From Eggerthellaceae bacterium (GTDB lineage: Bacteria > Actinomycetota > Coriobacteriia > Coriobacteriales > Eggerthellaceae), in contig JAFXIM010000287.1 in assembly GCA_017533165.1 (NCBI GenBank), forward strand, positions 1 through 16,935: DNA of 16,935 nucleotides. Direction: 5' to 3'. A program made the translations under genes and the position numbers. The notes below the pieces were generated by a model. It had not been told where the DNA came from. It ran no database searches and saw only the letters and a list, made by a program, of their open reading frames with translations. Position 1 is the stretch's first letter, and the number at the start of each line of letters is the position of its first letter. This document shows positions 8,358-13,997 of this stretch, piece after piece.

Positions 8358-8602
8358 GGTAGACCTCTCTAGGCTGGAATGATCGGTCTGCATTGCAAAA
8401 CAGACAACCGCTATATTGTATCGCATGCGCTCGAAGTCGCGCCTCGTATCGATAAATGGCCCTTCTTCGTTTTTCTACCCATTATCTAAACAAACGAGAT
8501 TTATTTGTCGTATTTAATAATAGTGGTAATTGCCGCATATACATAGAATAGCTATGCTCGTTGTGTTTAATAATCCACAGCCGACGAATTATGGGGTCGA
8601 TC
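8358..8602. promoter_or_regulatory. AT-rich divergent control region between acyl-CoA ligase and TetR gene
   Basis: This 245-base region separates two divergent genes. Its centre (about 8475-8580) is strikingly AT-rich compared with the surrounding G+C-rich coding DNA. It holds an operator-like inverted repeat at 8542-8556 and two copies of TTTAATAAT starting at 8513 and 8566, 53 bases apart (about five helical turns). On the minus strand a TACAAT box lies near 8410-8416. On the plus strand TAGAAT (8544-8549) could be the -10 of the regulator gene. I could not find matching strong -35 boxes. Confidence 0.55.
8542..8556. promoter_or_regulatory. perfect 5-5-5 inverted repeat, candidate TetR operator
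   Basis: CATAG and CTATG form perfect arms around a 5-base spacer; the symmetry and size fit a TetR-dimer half-site arrangement. It overlaps the putative -10 box of the TetR gene and sits about 45 bases before its start codon, so binding would allow autorepression. Function is inferred from position only. Confidence 0.4.
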
Positions 8603-9211
8603 ATGGCTAGCAAGATCAAACGTGAAAACGACCGCCGAGTCATCAAAACAGAAGCGGCTATCAAGGAAGCCTTTGTGAAGCTTGCCTCTGAACGAGACTT
8701 CAAGAAAATCACCATTTCGGCGCTCGCCGCAGAGGCCAACATCGATCGCAAGACCTTCTACCTCCACTATCCGTCAATCGATGCGCTTATGCAATCCCTT
8801 GCAAAAGAGGAGGCCAAGCGCATGGCCCAGGACCTCAAGTGCACAACGCCCCGCAAGTGCGATTCGCTCGACCCGAGCGATCTCATGTCGGAAATCTATC
8901 GTATGACGGACGAACATGTGGACTTCTCCAACACCACCGGAACGCGCGATATAGCTCCCTACGTGCCCATTGACGATCTGCTGGCCTACCTGGAAAAGCC
9001 ACTTACGGAAGAGATTCTCGCCATGTGCGATATCGACGACCCCACGCACAGCCTGCATGTCAGCTATGGCGTGACCTTCTACGTCGCAGGCGTCCTTGCC
9101 GTCTATAAGCGCTGGGCCCTAGAGCAGCCGAACGAATCTCTCGAGAGCATCTCAAACTACTTGAAAACGGGCAGCGCTTGCGCTTCGAGCACGCAGATCA
9201 AGACGATCTAG
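8603..9211 (+). CDS. TetR/AcrR-family transcriptional regulator
   Basis: DNA-binding repressor-type protein of 202 residues. The N-terminal helix-turn-helix is clear: TEAAIKEAFVKLASERDFKKI, then ITISALAAEANIDRKTFYLHYPS (about 36-58), with the TFYLHY recognition helix typical of TetR proteins. The C-terminal ligand-binding half is divergent and gives no ligand. I chose ATG 8603 with GGGG six bases upstream; an ATG at 8591 and the open frame before it lack ribosome sites. It diverges from the acyl-CoA ligase gene, which it most likely controls. It ends 12 bases from the end of the convergent ABC-F gene, with no hairpin terminator between. Confidence 0.92.
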   Translation: MASKIKRENDRRVIKTEAAIKEAFVKLASERDFKKITISALAAEANIDRKTFYLHYPSIDALMQSLAKEEAKRMAQDLKCTTPRKCDSLDPSDLMSEIYRMTDEHVDFSNTTGTRDIAPYVPIDDLLAYLEKPLTEEILAMCDIDDPTHSLHVSYGVTFYVAGVLAVYKRWALEQPNESLESISNYLKTGSACASSTQIKTI

Positions 9212-9223
9212 ACCCGCACCACT

Positions 9224-11353
9224 CTAGACAAGATCGGCCTGTTGGCGGGCCATCTCCTCTTCGAGCTGCTCATTAAGCATGAACCACTCTTCCTCAGCCT
9301 CCGCGATGCGAGCCTTGAGTTTCGCATGCTCTGCCACGGCGTCGCTTGAGGCCTTTTCGTTGATGTAGAAATCAGGATCTGCCATAAGGGACAGCAGCTC
9401 TTCCATACGTGCGTTATCTCGCTCCATCTGAGCATCGAGTTCCGCGATGCGTTTGCGCTGATGCTTTAGCGCGGCATATGCGCGGTTACGCGCCTCTGCC
9501 TCACGACGCTTTTGCTCCTTCGTCTTTGGAGCGCTCGCCTTCGGCGCTGTCAGCTGACCGGCAATAGCTTTCTGCGAGGCATCGGCAGACTTCGACGCTC
9601 CCTCGGAACGGACAGCTTTGGGAGTCTTAGTTGCGGTAGGCATGCGGTCATTTCGCCTATTTACCGTAACGCTGGTTCTCGAAGTTCGGGAGGGGGCGGC
9701 ATCGGCTCCAAACATGTCATCTACCAAGGAGTGCTGGTCTGAAGCAGGGTTGTCAAGCTGCCCCGACTTGAACAGGTAGTAATCATAGTCACCGTCATAA
9801 ACGGTAATCTTACCCGGCGTTACCTCAACGATGCGGTTTGCCACCTGGCGAATCAGGTGCCTATCGTGCGTGATGAAAAGAATGGAGCCCTCAAACTGCT
9901 GCAGGGCCTGCTCAAGAATGTCGGAACTTGAAATATCAAGGTGGTTGGTGGGTTCGTCAAGGCACAAAAGAGGGCTTGGGGCGACGAGCATCTTAGCCAA
10001 GGCCAGACGGCTCTTCTCCCCACCCGAAAGAACGCTTACCTTCTTCTCTACATCATCGCCGTGAAATAGGAAGGCGCCGAGCAGGGTGCGAACCTGAGAG
10101 ATGGTCCACGCGGGCGCCACACGATCAAGCTCTTCGAACACGGTATTGCCCGACCGCAGCTCTTCGAGCTGATGCTGGGCGTAATAGGTGAGCGATACGT
10201 GCACACCGTAATCGATGCTTCCCGCATCGGGTTCAAGTACGCCAGCAATCATCTTGAGCAAGGTGGACTTGCCCGCGCCATTGGGGCCGACAAGCGCAAT
10301 CTTGTCTCCGCGGTACATGGTGAAGTCGGCGCCATCGTACACCTTGTTCTCGCCGTAGCGCTTCTTCAAGCCGCGGGCCTTGACTACCATGTCACCAGTT
10401 CGCGGGGGTTGCACGAAGTTAAACTTGACGGTCTTCTTCTCTTCGGGAATCTCAATGCGCTCGGCCATGATCTTCTCGATACGGCGTGCGCGCTCTTGCG
10501 CCTGCTTGGCCTTGGTTGCCTTGTAGCGGAATTTGTCAACGAAGGCTTGCAGATGAGCGAGTTCCTCATCCTGCTTGGCCTTCTCTATGCGAAGGCGCTC
10601 GATGCGCTCGGCGCGGAGGCGAAGGTAGGCGGAGTAATTGCCTTTATAGAGGTTAACTTGGCCATTGTCGATCTCGGCGACACGATCAACCATATTGTCC
10701 ATAAAGGCGCGGTCATGACTGACGACGATCACCGTACCCTGGTAGCTGCGCAGAAAGCCCTCAAGCCAACGAACCGATTCGAGGTCGAGGTGATTGGTTG
10801 GCTCGTCAAGCAAGAGGATCTCAGGGTTGCGGATGAGCAGCTTTGCAAGCGCGATGCGCATCTGCCAGCCACCCGAATACTCGGTAGTAAGCCGGCGCAT
10901 GTCATCCTCCTTGAAGCCAAGGCCGAAGAGCACGCCGCGCACCTTCGCCTCAAGAGAATAGCCGCCCATCATTTCATAGGCATCGCGAGCACGGCCGCAC
11001 GCAGCAAGCTGTTGTTCAGTGGGGTTATCGCCCAGGGAGTCCTCAAGTTGTCTCAGCCGACGCTCCGCCTCGAGCACTTCGACCTGTGATGAGATTACTT
11101 CCTCGAAAACAGGCGCCTCCCCCATTTCGATGGCTTCCTGCTCGAGGTAGCCCACGCGCGCGCCCTTTGCAAACAGGATGCGACCCTCATCGGGGTCATC
11201 TTCGCCGGAGATGATGTTGAGCAGGGTGGTTTTACCGGCACCGTTAGGTCCCACGAGAGCCAAGCGATCGTATTCCTCCAAACGGAAAGTGACGTCCTTG
11301 AAAAGCTGGCGGCCGCCATACGCCTTGGAAATATGCTCGGTCTGAAGAATCAT
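9224..11353 (-). CDS. ABC-F family ATPase (translation factor or ribosome-protection type)
   Basis: Soluble protein of 709 residues with two ABC ATPase domains and no membrane segments, as in ribosome-binding ABC-F proteins. Domain 1: Walker A GPNGAGKT (35-42), SGGW signature (160-163), [11 protein letters not shown] (180-190). Domain 2: GPNGAGKS (355-362), LSGGEKSR (442-449), [10 protein letters not shown] (464-473). Between them is the long charged helical linker (about 240-310), the P-site tRNA interaction motif region. The C-terminus (about 615-709) is a charged coiled coil resembling Uup/YdiF-type proteins. The start at 11353 has GGGGA seven bases upstream. Housekeeping (Uup/EttA-like) versus antibiotic-protection roles cannot be separated by eye; the C-terminal coiled coil favours a YdiF/Uup-like role. 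It starts just 23 bases after the tRNA-Val terminator T-tract. Confidence 0.93.
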   Translation of the reverse strand: MILQTEHISKAYGGRQLFKDVTFRLEEYDRLALVGPNGAGKTTLLNIISGEDDPDEGRILFAKGARVGYLEQEAIEMGEAPVFEEVISSQVEVLEAERRLRQLEDSLGDNPTEQQLAACGRARDAYEMMGGYSLEAKVRGVLFGLGFKEDDMRRLTTEYSGGWQMRIALAKLLIRNPEILLLDEPTNHLDLESVRWLEGFLRSYQGTVIVVSHDRAFMDNMVDRVAEIDNGQVNLYKGNYSAYLRLRAERIERLRIEKAKQDEELAHLQAFVDKFRYKATKAKQAQERARRIEKIMAERIEIPEEKKTVKFNFVQPPRTGDMVVKARGLKKRYGENKVYDGADFTMYRGDKIALVGPNGAGKSTLLKMIAGVLEPDAGSIDYGVHVSLTYYAQHQLEELRSGNTVFEELDRVAPAWTISQVRTLLGAFLFHGDDVEKKVSVLSGGEKSRLALAKMLVAPSPLLCLDEPTNHLDISSSDILEQALQQFEGSILFITHDRHLIRQVANRIVEVTPGKITVYDGDYDYYLFKSGQLDNPASDQHSLVDDMFGADAAPSRTSRTSVTVNRRNDRMPTATKTPKAVRSEGASKSADASQKAIAGQLTAPKASAPKTKEQKRREAEARNRAYAALKHQRKRIAELDAQMERDNARMEELLSLMADPDFYINEKASSDAVAEHAKLKARIAEAEEEWFMLNEQLEEEMARQQADLV

Positions 11354-11376
11354 CGATCCGTCCCCTAAAAGTTGCC

Positions 11377-11409
11377 GGAAAAGAAAAAGAGCCCGACGAT
11401 GTCAGGCTC
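11377..11409 (-). terminator. intrinsic terminator or attenuator after tRNA-Val, upstream of the ABC-F gene
   Basis: On the minus strand GAGCCTGAC and GTCGGGCTC form a 9-bp stem (one G-U pair) with a 3-base loop (11389-11409), followed by TTTTTCTTTTCC. This is a textbook terminator located 10 bases after the encoded CCA of tRNA-Val. It ends 23 bases before the ABC-F start codon, so it may also limit transcription of that gene. Confidence 0.85.
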
Positions 11410-11419
11410 CTGGAATTCA

Positions 11420-11494
11420 TGGTGGTCGCTACAGGATTTGAACCTGTGACCCCCGCCGTGTGAAGGCGATGCTCTCCCGCTGAGCCAAGCGACC
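11420..11494 (-). tRNA. tRNA-Val (anticodon CAC)
   Basis: 75-base cloverleaf with encoded CCA. The 7-bp acceptor pairs GGTCGCT with AGCGACC, the anticodon stem is TCGCC/GGCGG with loop TTCACAC giving CAC, and the T-arm holds GGTTCAAATCC. It reads GUG valine codons. A promoter lies upstream at 11531-11559 and a terminator immediately downstream. Confidence 0.95.
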
Positions 11495-11502
11495 ATAAGG
11501 CA

Positions 11503-11518
11503 TCGAGCAAAAGCTCGA
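11503..11518 (-). other. perfect hairpin in the 5' leader of tRNA-Val
   Basis: TCGAGC and GCTCGA form a 6-bp stem around TTTT (minus strand). It ends 8 bases before the mature tRNA 5' end and lies after the predicted transcription start. It lacks a T-tract, so it is not an intrinsic terminator for trpS. See the leader-hairpin finding. Confidence 0.6.
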
Positions 11519-11530
11519 CAGCGAATAAGT

Positions 11531-11559
11531 ATTGTAGTGCTTCGCAAATCGCGATGCAA
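11531..11559 (-). promoter_or_regulatory. probable sigma-70-type promoter of tRNA-Val
   Basis: Minus-strand TTGCAT (11554-11559) and TACAAT (11531-11536) are separated by exactly 17 bases. The predicted start near 11524 gives a leader of about 30 bases. It lies 10 bases beyond the trpS stop, so the tRNA need not depend on trpS transcription. Confidence 0.5.
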
Positions 11560-11568
11560 GGGGTAAGT

Positions 11569-12615
11569 TTAGTAAACCATACCCATCGCTTCACGCACCT
11601 CGTCAAGGGTGGCGTTTGCAATCTCGTTTGCCTTACGGTTGCCCTCGGAAAGTACGTCGCGAACGTAATCCATATCCTTGAGCAGCTCCTCACGGCGCGC
11701 GCGAATAGGTGCCAGGTAGTCATTGACGGCGGCCGTAACGTACTTCTTCAGGGCGCCGGAACCGTCGTTGCCGATCTCTTCGGCGATCTCGATCTCCGAA
11801 CGGCCGGTGCACAGAGCCGCGGTAGTAAGCAGAGCGGAAACACCGGGGCGATTTTCCTTGTCGAAGGTGATGAAGCGCTCGGAATCCGTCTTGGACTTCT
11901 TGATGAGCTTGGCAGTCTCCTCAGCGGTGGCGGAAAGCGCGATGGCGTTTCCGTAGCTCTTCGACATCTTGCGGCCATCGAGGCCGGGGATCTCAACAGC
12001 CTCAGTCAGAAGACCATGAGGCTCGGGGAACACGGGCGCATAACGGTCGTTGAAGCGGCGCGCGATCTGGCGAGTCTGCTCGATGTGGGGCAGCTGGTCC
12101 TTACCTACGGGAACAACGTTGCCCTTGCAGAAGAGAATGTCGCACGCCTGATGCACCGGGTAGGTCAGCAGAAGGCCGGTGAGAGCGTGTCCCGAAGCTT
12201 CCTGCTCCGATTTGACGGTGGGGTTACGCATGAGCTCCGCCTCGGTGCAAAGAGAGAGGAAGGGCAGCATAAGCTGGTTGAGCGCAGGAACGGAAGAATG
12301 GGTGAAGATAATGGTCTTCTCCGGATCAATGCCGCAAGCCATGTAGTCGATAACCATGTTGTGCACGTTGTCGGCGATGTTTGCCGTGGTGTCACGGTCG
12401 GTGATGACCTGGTAATCGGCGATGATGATTCGGGTGGTGATGCCAAGCTCCTGCAGCTTGACGCGCTCCTTAATGGTGCCGAAGTAGTGACCCATATGCA
12501 GACGACCGGTGGGTCGGTCGCCGGTCAGCATGGTGTACTTCTCGGGATGAAGCGGAAGATCCGCTTTGATCTCATCGCTAATCTTCTTGCTTGCCTGGAA
12601 GGTATCGCTGCTCAT
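11569..12615 (-). CDS. trpS: tryptophan--tRNA ligase
   Basis: Class I aminoacyl-tRNA synthetase that charges tRNA-Trp. The 348-residue protein contains GDRPTGRLHMGHYFG (32-46), the HIGH-type ATP motif in its TrpRS form, and GLDGRKMSKSYGN (211-223) with the KMSKS loop. The ATG at 12615 is preferred because AAAGAGG lies five bases upstream; an ATG five codons earlier and further upstream frame extension lack a site. Length matches bacterial TrpRS. A -10-like TATACT (12700-12705, minus strand) lies about 85 bases upstream, without a good -35. I looked for a T-box (TGGNACC-type antiterminator) in the leader and did not find one. Confidence 0.96.
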   Translation of the reverse strand: MSSDTFQASKKISDEIKADLPLHPEKYTMLTGDRPTGRLHMGHYFGTIKERVKLQELGITTRIIIADYQVITDRDTTANIADNVHNMVIDYMACGIDPEKTIIFTHSSVPALNQLMLPFLSLCTEAELMRNPTVKSEQEASGHALTGLLLTYPVHQACDILFCKGNVVPVGKDQLPHIEQTRQIARRFNDRYAPVFPEPHGLLTEAVEIPGLDGRKMSKSYGNAIALSATAEETAKLIKKSKTDSERFITFDKENRPGVSALLTTAALCTGRSEIEIAEEIGNDGSGALKKYVTAAVNDYLAPIRARREELLKDMDYVRDVLSEGNRKANEIANATLDEVREAMGMVY

Positions 12616-12845
12616 TGACGCCTCTTTCATGTCTGGGAGAACGGTTTGGACCCGCCCTCCTCGCAAATCGCGCTCACGCGCTGTAAAACACAGAGAGACA
12701 GTATATAGCATAGTTGCGATCCGCGATCTTAGCTGGCGAAAACGACGTTTGCACATGGACTTGCGGCGAAGAATAACGAGGCCTGCAGTCCCGCAGATTC
12801 AGGAGAAACAACAAAGGCCGTCCGAAGACGGCCTTTATGTGGCGG
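12616..12845 (-). other. trpS leader and upstream spacer
   Basis: This 230-base gap contains the terminator of the CAT tRNA (12802-12836), a -10-like TATACT near 12700-12705 and a short G+C-rich CGCG-TGAG-CGCG hairpin on the minus strand downstream of it. No open frame of interest is present. The trpS promoter must lie here if the tRNA terminator is efficient. Confidence 0.4.
12802..12836 (-). terminator. intrinsic terminator of the CAT-anticodon tRNA
   Basis: AAAGGCCGTC and GACGGCCTTT form a perfect 10-bp stem with a TTCG loop on the minus strand (12813-12836), followed by TTTGTTGTTTC. It begins 10 bases after the tRNA's encoded CCA. Confidence 0.85.
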
Positions 12846-12920
12846 TGGTAGGGGCGGCCGGGCTCGAACCGACAACCAAGGGATTATGAGTCCCCTGCTC
12901 CACCATTGAGCTACGCCCCC
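12846..12920 (-). tRNA. tRNA with CAT anticodon (elongator Met, or Ile2 after lysidine modification)
   Basis: 75-base cloverleaf with encoded CCA. Anticodon stem GGGGA/TCCCT with loop CTCATAA gives CAT. It is not the initiator: the anticodon stem lacks the three consecutive G-C pairs at 29-31/39-41 and position 11-24 is C-G. The first acceptor pair is a G1-U72 wobble, which is unusual for an elongator. Elongator Met and AUA-reading Ile2 share this anticodon, and I cannot separate them by eye. No good promoter sits between it and the tRNA-Lys terminator. Confidence 0.9.
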
Positions 12921-12927
12921 ATAAGAT

Positions 12928-12941
12928 TCAGCCGAAGCTGA
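12928..12941 (-). other. UUCG-capped hairpin in the leader of the CAT tRNA
   Basis: TCAGC and GCTGA form a perfect 5-bp stem closed by TTCG, ending 7 bases before the mature 5' end and starting right after the T-rich tail of the tRNA-Lys terminator. Confidence 0.6.
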
Positions 12942-12947
12942 GAATAT

Positions 12948-12975
12948 AAAAAAGGCCAGCCGCAATGGGCTGACC
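12948..12975 (-). terminator. intrinsic terminator of tRNA-Lys
   Basis: Minus-strand GGTCAGCC and GGCTGGCC pair over 8 bp (one U-G) around CATTGC (12954-12975), followed by six T residues and ATAT. It lies 10 bases after the tRNA-Lys CCA. Confidence 0.85.
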
Positions 12976-12985
12976 CGGAAATTCG

Positions 12986-13061
12986 TGGTGGACCATGAAG
13001 GACTCGAACCTTCGACCTTGGGATTAAGAGTCCCCTGCTCTACCAACTAAGCTAATGGTCC
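12986..13061 (-). tRNA. tRNA-Lys (anticodon CTT)
   Basis: 76-base cloverleaf with encoded CCA. Acceptor GGACCAT/ATGGTCC pairs perfectly, D-arm GCTT/GAGC, T-arm GAAGG/CCTTC. The anticodon loop CTCTTAA gives CTT, reading AAG. The anticodon stem has a G27-A43 mismatch at its outer pair. It has its own promoter (13091-13119) and terminator. Confidence 0.94.
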
Positions 13062-13071
13062 AAAACTCGCA

Positions 13072-13084
13072 GCGCTCAAAGCGC
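13072..13084 (-). other. hairpin in the leader of tRNA-Lys
   Basis: GCGCT and AGCGC form a perfect 5-bp stem around TTG on the minus strand, ending 10 bases before the mature 5' end and lying at or just after the predicted transcription start. A TTTT run follows just before the tRNA, so a weak terminator for tRNA-His read-through is an alternative reading. Confidence 0.5.
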
Positions 13085-13090
13085 CTGACT

Positions 13091-13119
13091 ATTCTAGTCT
13101 AACAAATCACTCGGTGCAA
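13091..13119 (-). promoter_or_regulatory. probable sigma-70-type promoter of tRNA-Lys
   Basis: Minus-strand TTGCAC (13114-13119) and TAGAAT (13091-13096) are separated by exactly 17 bases. The predicted start is near 13084, about 23 bases before the mature 5' end. Confidence 0.55.
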
Positions 13120-13148
13120 GACTAAATTTCTGAAATTTTCAAGCGCGC

Positions 13149-13226
13149 TGGGGTGGATGATGGGACTCGAACCCACGATCTCCAGAGCCACAATCTGGCG
13201 CCTTAGCCAACTAGGCCACACCCACC
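13149..13226 (-). tRNA. tRNA-His (anticodon GTG)
   Basis: 78-base gene counting the extra 5' G and the encoded CCA. The additional G(-1) faces C73, the hallmark of tRNA-His. Anticodon stem CCAGA/TCTGG with loop TTGTGGC gives GTG. It has a strong promoter 16-44 bases upstream and is the first of three tRNAs on this strand. Confidence 0.96.
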
Positions 13227-13241
13227 ATGGCGCAAGGAAGT

Positions 13242-13270
13242 ATTATACGGATTGAGATAATACTTGGCAA
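13242..13270 (-). promoter_or_regulatory. strong sigma-70-type promoter of tRNA-His
   Basis: Minus-strand TTGCCA (13265-13270) and a consensus TATAAT (13242-13247) are separated by exactly 17 bases. The start would fall near 13235, leaving a leader of only about 9 bases. It is the best promoter match in the window. Confidence 0.8.
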
Positions 13271-13319
13271 GGAGTTTTTTCACTAAATCGCAAAGTCGCG
13301 AACTTGCGTCCACACAGCC

Positions 13320-13715
13320 CTATTCACGAGGACGGGACTTGTCGGATGCCCAGTCGCTGAATCCGCCCGCGTAGTGACGAAGCTCGGTAAAGCCCTGTCC
13401 CTCAAGTAGCTCACAAGCCTCAACGGACATCTGACCGCTCTGGCACATGATGATCACGGGATCAGACGCACCAACGCCCATCTCTCCGAGGAACTGCGCC
13501 AGACGCGTTCCAAGCGTAAAGCCATTCTGAGTCTTATAGAACCAGTAGTCGATGCTTTTGGCACCAGGAACATGGAACGAGTCGAACATGAATTCCGGAC
13601 GAAGGTCAACGATGGGGATTTCTCCCAAGTGATCCAAAACATACGATGCATCAACAATCTCGGTGCTCACGACACTGCCCTCCAATATCGACTCAGCTTG
13701 TCTTGCCAGTCTCAT
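13320..13715 (-). CDS. single-domain rhodanese-like protein
   Basis: Sulfurtransferase-fold protein of 131 residues, cytoplasmic. IVDLRPEFMFDSFHVPGAKSI (35-55) is the rhodanese CH2A-like region, and MCQSGQMSVEACELL (90-104) holds the active-site loop with Cys91 as persulfide-forming residue. The C-terminus HYAGGFSDW (114-122) is the standard ending. The loop CQSGQMS differs from the basic-residue loop of classical thiosulfate rhodaneses, so the substrate is uncertain. The ATG at 13715 has only a weak GGGC ribosome site; a shorter start is possible but the fold needs most of the N-terminus. It diverges from the NYN-LOTUS gene. Confidence 0.88.
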   Translation of the reverse strand: MRLARQAESILEGSVVSTEIVDASYVLDHLGEIPIVDLRPEFMFDSFHVPGAKSIDYWFYKTQNGFTLGTRLAQFLGEMGVGASDPVIIMCQSGQMSVEACELLEGQGFTELRHYAGGFSDWASDKSRPRE

Positions 13716-13997
13716 GATACGCCCATTTTCGCCGTTTTCACAGCAAATGCCTCAGCGCGGAGCTCAAGACGGAGAGCAAAGGTTATGATGTATGCCACGA
13801 GGCAGTCGCGTAGCCGCGCCGCCCCCGGCGCAAACGGGCGCAGGGCAACCGGCAGCAGCATGCGCTTGCCCGAAGGCAAGACTTTGCACCTCCTCCATCT
13901 CGCAAAGCCTTCCCTTGCACACATTGGAATAGACGCAATCGCTGGTATGCGGGCTTTCGTTCGCGTGCTTTTGCGTGGTTGCACCGCAAGGAGAACT
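13716..13997. other. divergent spacer between rhodanese and NYN-LOTUS gene, with several hairpins
   Basis: This 282-base region is G+C-rich and I see no convincing gene in it. It contains a stem GCGCC/GGCGC at 13816-13831, a perfect CTTGCC-CGAA-GGCAAG hairpin at 13865-13880, and TTGCG/CGCAA arms (13971-13975 and 13985-13989) whose last two bases overlap the AAGGAG ribosome site of the downstream gene. TATGAT at about 13788 is a possible -10 for the plus strand, without a good -35. Reading frames stay open through it on both strands, which G+C-rich DNA often gives. Confidence 0.4.

Noticed and set aside
6714..8372. Very long plus-strand open frame (552 codons) opposite the acyl-CoA ligase
   Set aside because: It mirrors a gene with unmistakable ANL motifs. 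In G+C-rich DNA the antisense frame often lacks stops; its translation shows no domain and no ribosome site.
9205..9230. Direct repeat TCTAGAC at the convergent ends of the TetR and ABC-F genes
   Set aside because: The two copies are only 7 bases long and contain or lie beside the TAG stop codons. Chance plus stop-codon composition explains them, and no mobile-element structure surrounds them.
11244..11418. Short leader peptide starting at the ATG that overlaps the tRNA-Val CCA
   Set aside because: The frame has no ribosome site, runs out of frame through the ABC-F start, and shows no regulatory codon run or stop near the hairpin.
12616..12845. T-box riboswitch upstream of trpS
   Set aside because: No TGGNACC-type antiterminator bulge and no antiterminator/terminator pair next to trpS. 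The only terminator in the gap belongs to the upstream tRNA.
12846..13226. tRNA cluster as an integration (att) site
   Set aside because: No integrase gene, no repeated tRNA 3' fragment and no foreign-looking DNA is seen next to the tRNAs.
13572..13997. Upstream extension of the NYN-LOTUS frame by 142 codons
   Set aside because: The extension is antisense to the rhodanese gene and then crosses the structured spacer. The AAGGAG site and the domain start support 13998.
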